Positions 59,370 to 64,000 of a stretch of 64,000 nucleotides of DNA are shown here, piece after piece (position 1 is the stretch's first letter; each line of letters opens with the position of its first letter). The notes beneath the pieces were generated by a model that was given only the letters and a program-made list of their open reading frames with translations, was not told the DNA's origin and made no database searches. Source of the stretch: an uncultured Kineothrix sp. (lineage in GTDB: Bacteria; Bacillota; Clostridia; Lachnospirales; Lachnospiraceae); NCBI GenBank assembly GCA_910588855.1, contig CAJUSR010000020.1, forward strand, positions 4,950 to 68,949, read 5' to 3'. A program made the translations under genes and the position numbers.

Positions 59370-60968
59370 TTATTTATGTCCCATACTTTCTACAGCCGCC
59401 TTTTCCATCGGGTATCCGGCTGTATATTGTCTGATAAAGGCGTCAAATCCGGCCACATCCTCCGCATCCGGTTCCATTTTGCTCCCTTTATTTCCGGCAA
59501 ATACGGTTTCATTCAGATAATGGGATAAAGCTTCCCCATCCGCCCTGTTCTGCATATAAGCGGCCAGCACTGCAATCCCCCATGCACCGCCTTCCCCGGC
59601 TGTCTCCATAACGGATACCGGCGCATTCATTGCTGCTGCAAGGATTCCCTGCCCTACTCCCTTTGTCTTGAACAGGCCGCCATGACCGAAAATTTCATCT
59701 GCCTGTACCTTTTCTTCCTTAAACAAAATGTCCAGCCCTATTTTCAATGCTGCCAGGGAAGAATAAAGGTGTGTCCTCATAAAATTCGCCAACGTAAATT
59801 TGCAGTCAATATCCCGAACAAACAATGGCCGCCCTTCCTCAAAGCCGGTTACCGGCTCGCCGGAAAAATAACAATAGGATAATAACCCGCCGCAGTCTTT
59901 GTCGCCTTCTAATGCCTTATTATACAACGTTCCGAAAAGCTTGTCCATATCTACTGTTATACCCATCGTTACCATAAATTCTTTAAAAAGGTTTACCCAT
60001 GCATTCAAATCGGAAGTACAGTTATTGCAATGCACCATACCTACCAGGCTTCCGTCCGGTGTAGTCACCAGATCAATTTCCGGATATACCTTAGAAAGTT
60101 CTTTTTCCAGGACAATCATAGCAAATACACTGGTTCCTGCAGAAACGTTGCCCGTACGTACTGCAACGCTGTTTGTGGCTGCCATGCCGGTTCCCGCATC
60201 TCCCTCAGGAGGGCATACCGGAATACCTGCTTTCAGTCTACCGGAAACGTCCAAAAGCTTTGCCCCTTCTTCGCTCAAAGTTCCCGCATTTTCTCCGGCA
60301 ACCAATACCTTAGGCAGGATTTCCCTAAGTTTCCATGAATAATTTTCCCCAGCAACCAATTCGTCGAACTGTTCCAGCATTTTTGCATAATAATCTTTTG
60401 CATCCGTATCAATAGGGAACATACCGGAGGCATCGCCTATGCCCAATACTTTTTCCCCTGTCATTTTCCAATGGACATATCCTGACAGTGTTGTCAGAAA
60501 ATCAATGTTTTTTACATGCTCTTCTTTATTCAGGATTGCCTGCCTTAAGTGGGCAATACTCCATCTTTGGGGAATATTATATTGGAATATTCCGGTCAAT
60601 TCCTCTGCCGCTTCCGCTGTAATCGTATTCCTCCATGTACGGAAGGGTACCAAAAGCTCCCCGTCTTTGTTAAATGCCATATAGCCATGCATCATTGCAC
60701 TGAAGCCAATGCTTCCCACCGTTTCAAGGACCACCCCGTACTGCTTTTCCACATCTTCAGCCAGCTTGCTGTAGCTGTCCTGCAATCCTTTCCAGACCAT
60801 ATCCAGGCTATACGTCCAAATATTATTTTCATACTGGTTTTCCCACTCGTGGCTGCCGGAAGCGATAGGGGAATGGTCTTCCCCTATCAGCACTGCTTTG
60901 ATTCTGGTAGAGCCAAATTCTATGCCAAGCGCCGTCCTGCCGTTGATAATCATCTCTTTTCTATCCAT
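59370..60968 (-). CDS. FGGY-family carbohydrate kinase, probable L-ribulokinase
   Basis: 532 residues, with GAGAGGG before the ATG. The N-terminal phosphate-binding loop is GIEFGSTRIKAVLIG in place of the classical DxGTxxxR. A GTSVFAMI adenosine-site-like motif and GHGGLFKTKGVGQGILAAAM and ETAGEGGAWGIAVLAA are FGGY-like. It differs from E. coli AraB and is the alternative form often found between araA and araD in Clostridia. Position makes L-ribulose the likely substrate; xylulose is less likely. Confidence 0.85.
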   Translation of the reverse strand: MDRKEMIINGRTALGIEFGSTRIKAVLIGEDHSPIASGSHEWENQYENNIWTYSLDMVWKGLQDSYSKLAEDVEKQYGVVLETVGSIGFSAMMHGYMAFNKDGELLVPFRTWRNTITAEAAEELTGIFQYNIPQRWSIAHLRQAILNKEEHVKNIDFLTTLSGYVHWKMTGEKVLGIGDASGMFPIDTDAKDYYAKMLEQFDELVAGENYSWKLREILPKVLVAGENAGTLSEEGAKLLDVSGRLKAGIPVCPPEGDAGTGMAATNSVAVRTGNVSAGTSVFAMIVLEKELSKVYPEIDLVTTPDGSLVGMVHCNNCTSDLNAWVNLFKEFMVTMGITVDMDKLFGTLYNKALEGDKDCGGLLSYCYFSGEPVTGFEEGRPLFVRDIDCKFTLANFMRTHLYSSLAALKIGLDILFKEEKVQADEIFGHGGLFKTKGVGQGILAAAMNAPVSVMETAGEGGAWGIAVLAAYMQNRADGEALSHYLNETVFAGNKGSKMEPDAEDVAGFDAFIRQYTAGYPMEKAAVESMGHK

Positions 60969-61017
60969 CGTTCCCTCTCATTCTGCCGCCCAAACGATAT
61001 TGCAGCCCATATATGCT

Positions 61018-62514
61018 TTACCTGAATGCAATCTCATTCCATCTCAATTCATTCTTAAAGTTCCTGATAGTCGTGTCATTATCAATGACCACACTCTCAA
61101 TCCCCATTGCCGCTGCCCAATCTACCATCTGGTCTACGCCCAGGTCATAAGAAAATGCCGTATGGTGCGCACCCCCTGCCAGAATCCAAGCCTCTGCGCC
61201 TGTTTTCAGGTTGGGTTGAGGAGTCCAGAATGCTGTCGCTACCGGAAGCTTCGGCATCGGTTTTTCTACCTTTTTACAATCTACCGCATTGATAATCAAA
61301 CGGAAACGGTTCCCTAAATCAATCAAAGAAGTCGCTACTGCCGGCCCTGTTTTGGAAGTAAATACAAGACGTGCCGGGTCTTCCCTGTCTCCCATAGAAA
61401 GCGGGTTTACTTTAATTCCAATTTTCCCTTCTGCAACAGTAGGGCAGACTTCCAGCATATGAGCCTGCAAAATGCCTTCCTTGCCAGGCACCAGATTGTA
61501 AGTGTAGTCTTCCATAAATGAAGTTCCCTTTGCGTCCTTCATGCCGGATGTCATAAGCTTCATCAAACGTACCATAGCGGCTGTTTTCCAATCGCCCTCT
61601 GCCCCGAAGCCATACCCTTTTTCCATCAATCTCTGGATTGCAAGCCCCGGTAACTGCTGCAAAGCGCCAAGGTCGCCAAAATGCGTAACAATTGCATGAT
61701 AGTCCTTATCTTCCAGGAATTTTTCAAAGCCGATTTCTATCTTTGCCTGAACCGCTACATGTTTTCTAAACTCCGCTTCATCCCTTCCTTCCAGAAGGAT
61801 ATCATATTTAGAATAATATTCCTCTACAAGGGTATCCACATCCCCTTCTGCCACATCCTTAACATAATCCGCAATTTCATTAATCGGATATGCATCAATT
61901 TCCCATCCGAATTTAATCTGTGCTTCCACCTTATCGCCTTCCGTTACCGCAACATTCCGCATATTGTCGGCAACACGGCATACCCTGATATGGGAAGATT
62001 CCATAATGCCGATTGCAGTCCGCATCCAGTCCGCAATCTTCTGCTGTACTTCTTTATCGTTCCAATGCCCAACTACGATTTTCCGCTCAATCCCCATACG
62101 GCTTACAATATGCCCATATTCCCTGTCGCCGTGAGCCGACTGGTTTTCATTCATAAAGTCCATATCAATCGAGTCATAAGGGATTTCTTCATTAAACTGT
62201 GTATGTAAATGCATCAAAGGTTTTCTATATTCCTGCAAACCGAGAATCCATGACTTTGCCGGGGAAAATGTATGCATCCATGTGATAACGCCTGCACACT
62301 CTTCATCTGCATTTGCTTCATTAAAGGTTCTCCTAATCAATTCATTCGTAATTAAAGTCGGTTTCCATACTACTTCAAAAGGAAGAATCCCACACTTATT
62401 CAAATTTTCCACAATAATCTTGGAATGTTCCGCCACATTTGCAAGGCACTCATCCCCATATAAATCCTGTGATCCTGTACAAAACCAAAATTTGTAGTTC
62501 TTTCCTGCTTTCAT
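61018..62514 (-). CDS. araA: L-arabinose isomerase
   Basis: 498 residues from the ATG of MKAGKNYKFWFCTGSQDLYG, with GGAGG 8 bases before it; ten further codons upstream are rejected. Typical features are ITWMHTFSPAKSWI, HLHTQFNEEIPYD, ALQQLPGLAIQRLMEKGYGFGAEGDWKTAA with the metal-binding Glu, and EVCPTVAEGK. It converts L-arabinose to L-ribulose. First gene of araA-kinase-araD. Confidence 0.97.
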   Translation of the reverse strand: MKAGKNYKFWFCTGSQDLYGDECLANVAEHSKIIVENLNKCGILPFEVVWKPTLITNELIRRTFNEANADEECAGVITWMHTFSPAKSWILGLQEYRKPLMHLHTQFNEEIPYDSIDMDFMNENQSAHGDREYGHIVSRMGIERKIVVGHWNDKEVQQKIADWMRTAIGIMESSHIRVCRVADNMRNVAVTEGDKVEAQIKFGWEIDAYPINEIADYVKDVAEGDVDTLVEEYYSKYDILLEGRDEAEFRKHVAVQAKIEIGFEKFLEDKDYHAIVTHFGDLGALQQLPGLAIQRLMEKGYGFGAEGDWKTAAMVRLMKLMTSGMKDAKGTSFMEDYTYNLVPGKEGILQAHMLEVCPTVAEGKIGIKVNPLSMGDREDPARLVFTSKTGPAVATSLIDLGNRFRLIINAVDCKKVEKPMPKLPVATAFWTPQPNLKTGAEAWILAGGAHHTAFSYDLGVDQMVDWAAAMGIESVVIDNDTTIRNFKNELRWNEIAFR

Positions 62515-62597
62515 TTTACCATCCTCCATTTCCACTATTTGCATACTGTTGAAGATTTACCATAACAGTTCCGCTTTTTACCATACCTCTTTTCTTT

Positions 62598-62627
62598 ATT
62601 TTATTTCCTTTCTATCAAACTTGTCAA
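62598..62627 (-). promoter_or_regulatory. Promoter of the ara operon
   Basis: Minus strand: TTGACA (62622-62627), 18 bases, TAAAAT (62598-62603). The double palindrome at 62662-62693 lies about 35 bases upstream of the -35 box. Confidence 0.6.
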
Positions 62628-62661
62628 TATTTAGTTATCAAAAATATAATACAAATACAAA

Positions 62662-62693
62662 ATAGTTGTACTATCACATTATAGTACAACTAT
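62662..62693. promoter_or_regulatory. Double palindrome upstream of araA (operator or terminator)
   Basis: ATAGTTGTACTAT (62662-62674) and its exact inverse ATAGTACAACTAT (62681-62693) are separated by six bases. Each half is itself nearly symmetric (ATAGT/ACTAT). TTGTAC resembles the half-site of Bacillus AraR boxes (ATTTGTAC). It overlaps the stop of the Mrr-like gene and is followed on that strand by TTTTG, so a terminator role is equally possible. Confidence 0.55.
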
Positions 62694-63142
62694 CTATTTT
62701 CCATCATCTCATCTATATATCCCCTATCCCACAACAAAATTTTCAATTTTTTTGCTGCATCCACCGCAGGGGCAGTAAAATATTGGTTAGTCATCACGGC
62801 ACCTACCATACAATCATAATAATCCCTGCCCGCGTAAGCTTCCTGTACCGCCTTTACCCCCACGGAATCCGCATAGCACTTACACTGTATGGCATAGGTA
62901 ACCCCTTCCTTCTCCGCTAATACATCAATCCCATAATCGCCGCTGCCTTTTGTTACCTCCACTTCCGTAAACCCATTGTCCTTTAAAAGTTCTGCACAAA
63001 AATATTCAAACTCATGCCCTTCCATATCATCTATAAACCCCGTCCTCCTTTTCCGCCCGGCACGTACTATAGCTATGATTCCCATACAAATCAATATGCC
63101 CATAACGGACACCGCCAGAATTATCCATACCTCATTCTTCAT
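62690..63142 (-). CDS. Membrane-anchored Mrr-like restriction endonuclease domain protein
   Basis: 150 residues. An N-terminal membrane helix (about 5-26, VWIILAVSVMGILICMGIIAIV) is followed by a PD-(D/E)xK nuclease fold of the Mrr_cat type: EGHEFEYFCAELLKDNGF, then GDYGIDVLAEKEGVTYAIQCK with the catalytic Asp and Gln-Cys-Lys, and VMTNQYFTAPA. No methyltransferase or specificity gene is nearby. AAAGGG precedes the ATG. Such orphan proteins may act on foreign or modified DNA, but the role is not established. Confidence 0.87.
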   Translation of the reverse strand: MKNEVWIILAVSVMGILICMGIIAIVRAGRKRRTGFIDDMEGHEFEYFCAELLKDNGFTEVEVTKGSGDYGIDVLAEKEGVTYAIQCKCYADSVGVKAVQEAYAGRDYYDCMVGAVMTNQYFTAPAVDAAKKLKILLWDRGYIDEMMENR

Positions 63143-63290
63143 TGGTTTTCCCTTTCCGTTATTCTTTTTCTCTATATTTCATGCAATTTCATATTGCATA
63201 CAACTCTGTCCTATTATACAATAAAAAAATATACCATTTATTTTATTACAAATCATAAATCCATACAACTTTTTCCCAAAGGGGGTTTCT

Positions 63291-63716
63291 ATGTTTGATT
63301 TCAAATTTGATTGGTGTAAAGAAATGGAATGCGGCGTCAAGGCCATTGACGACCAGCATCAAATACTCTTCCGTATCGGCCGTGACATGGAACAACTCAT
63401 TATGAATGGATGCCAAAATGCTACGAGCAAAGAATTGCTGAATATCGTCTGCGAACTAAGGGAATACACTTCTTACCACTTCTATACAGAAGAAGATTTA
63501 ATGGCGAAATACAACTATCCTATGTCCGATAAACACAAAGCTTCCCACGTAGAATTTCGATCCAATATCCTCAATATCAACCTGCCTTTACTGGGAAAGC
63601 ATCCGGAACAGGTACTTCCCCAGATAAAGATACATTTACAAGACTTTTTGTTCAACCACATATTAATAGAGGACCAGGAACTAGGCCGATATATCAAAAC
63701 ATGCGCCAATGAATGA
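63291..63716 (+). CDS. Bacteriohemerythrin
   Basis: 141 residues, one four-helix bundle with all seven di-iron ligands: His23 (DQHQ), His63 and Glu67 (HFYTEE), His82 and His86 (HKASH), His123 and Asp128 (HILIED). It binds oxygen reversibly and may protect or deliver oxygen-sensitive enzymes in an anaerobe. AAAGGGGG precedes the ATG. It is monocistronic and divergent from the Mrr-like gene. Confidence 0.95.
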   Translation: MFDFKFDWCKEMECGVKAIDDQHQILFRIGRDMEQLIMNGCQNATSKELLNIVCELREYTSYHFYTEEDLMAKYNYPMSDKHKASHVEFRSNILNINLPLLGKHPEQVLPQIKIHLQDFLFNHILIEDQELGRYIKTCANE

Positions 63717-63726
63717 CGCATGTTTT

Positions 63727-63858
63727 TTATTCCCGCGAGCAACGAGCCAAGTGGCTGCTTGCAGACATTTGGCGACTGCCGCGAGGGTCAAATACCCCGC
63801 TGCTCTACAACGCTGCAAGTTTGATACCCGTTGCTTGCAGCGGGGTATTTGATTTATG
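63727..63858. repeat. Dispersed hairpin repeat, family 1, copy B
   Basis: The same TATTCCCGCGAGCAA start and GACTGCCGCGAGGGTC block as at 9575-9660, but with a 31-base insertion near the left that forms its own hairpin (GCCAAGTG.../CATTTGGC) and an insertion between the arms. The main stem is kept, with a T-A pair where copy A has a G-C pair. It follows the bacteriohemerythrin stop by 11 bases. Confidence 0.8.
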
Positions 63859-63951
63859 CCCAACCCCGTGCAGAGGAAATATTGCGCATGGGGCGCGTGA
63901 CGAACTCGATGATAGATTCATATACCAAAAACCAGCCCGACGGCACCCAAT

Positions 63952-64000
63952 GTCATTTAGTTAGTGCCTTGATTCAGCCGTGAGGAACATAAAATGCTCA
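63952..64000. repeat. MITE-like palindromic element, family 2, truncated by the window end
   Basis: Starts GTCATTTAGTTAGTGCCTT and continues through the same 23-base arm as in the element at 25297-25482 (its right end, inverted). Only one arm lies inside the window. Confidence 0.8.

Overview
This 64 kb window looks like chromosome of a Gram-positive anaerobe of the Lachnospiraceae (Clostridia). The grounds are strong AGGAGG-type ribosome binding sites, a long Firmicutes-type SRP RNA, YesM/YesN-type two-component systems, a group-III-like phosphofructokinase, oxygen-sensitive radical-SAM activases, a bacteriohemerythrin, and several uncharacterised proteins of a kind I associate with this family. 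The family assignment is inference from gene content. I see no insertion sequence, prophage, CRISPR array or rRNA. The mobile-like material is limited to short dispersed hairpin repeats.

Layout. 0-3.5 kb: pfkA-dnaX (-), tRNA-Ser(CGA) and a small membrane protein (+). 3.6-9.5 kb: a minus-strand operon of a MutS-like ATPase, a VWA/putative metallopeptidase protein, a MoxR-type AAA+ ATPase and a leucine-rich-repeat protein. 9.5-10.5 kb: repeats, a 38-residue membrane peptide and a kinase-fold protein. 11-13.7 kb: a radical-SAM activase, tadA, the SRP RNA and a second radical-SAM protein. 13.7-28 kb: an alpha-glucoside-type module with a MalE/F/G importer lacking its own ATPase, a GH65 phosphorylase, a HAD phosphatase, a YesM/YesN pair, a PucR/CdaR-like regulator and an MsmK-type ATPase. 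28-34 kb: a diguanylate cyclase with a DUF624 membrane protein, an acetyltransferase, a D-2-hydroxyacid dehydrogenase, a DUF1002 protein and a lipase-like hydrolase. 34.5-37.4 kb: metG and map. 37.5-50.5 kb: a pentose module with rpe, split transketolase, a YtfQRT/YjfF-type furanose importer with two binding proteins, a second YesM/YesN pair and an AraR-like repressor. 50.7-55 kb: two metallopeptidases and a MarR regulator. 55-58.4 kb: an ECF sigma operon with three unknown proteins. 58.6-62.5 kb: araA-kinase-araD. 62.7-64 kb: an Mrr-like nuclease, a bacteriohemerythrin and two repeat elements.

How the genes fit together. The importer at 41-46 kb probably brings in L-arabinose or another pentofuranose. 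AraA, the FGGY kinase and AraD would turn arabinose into D-xylulose 5-phosphate. Transketolase and ribulose-phosphate epimerase, encoded beside the importer, would feed it into glycolysis. The AraR-like repressor and the 46-49 kb two-component system are the likely controllers. The alpha-glucoside module would import a disaccharide, cleave it by phosphorolysis and borrow the MsmK-type ATPase.

The points I find most worth pursuing are the MutS-like/VWA/MoxR operon, the ECF sigma operon with its sigma-W-like autoregulatory promoter, and at least two families of palindromic dispersed repeats. One repeat family shows a compensatory base-pair change between its two copies.
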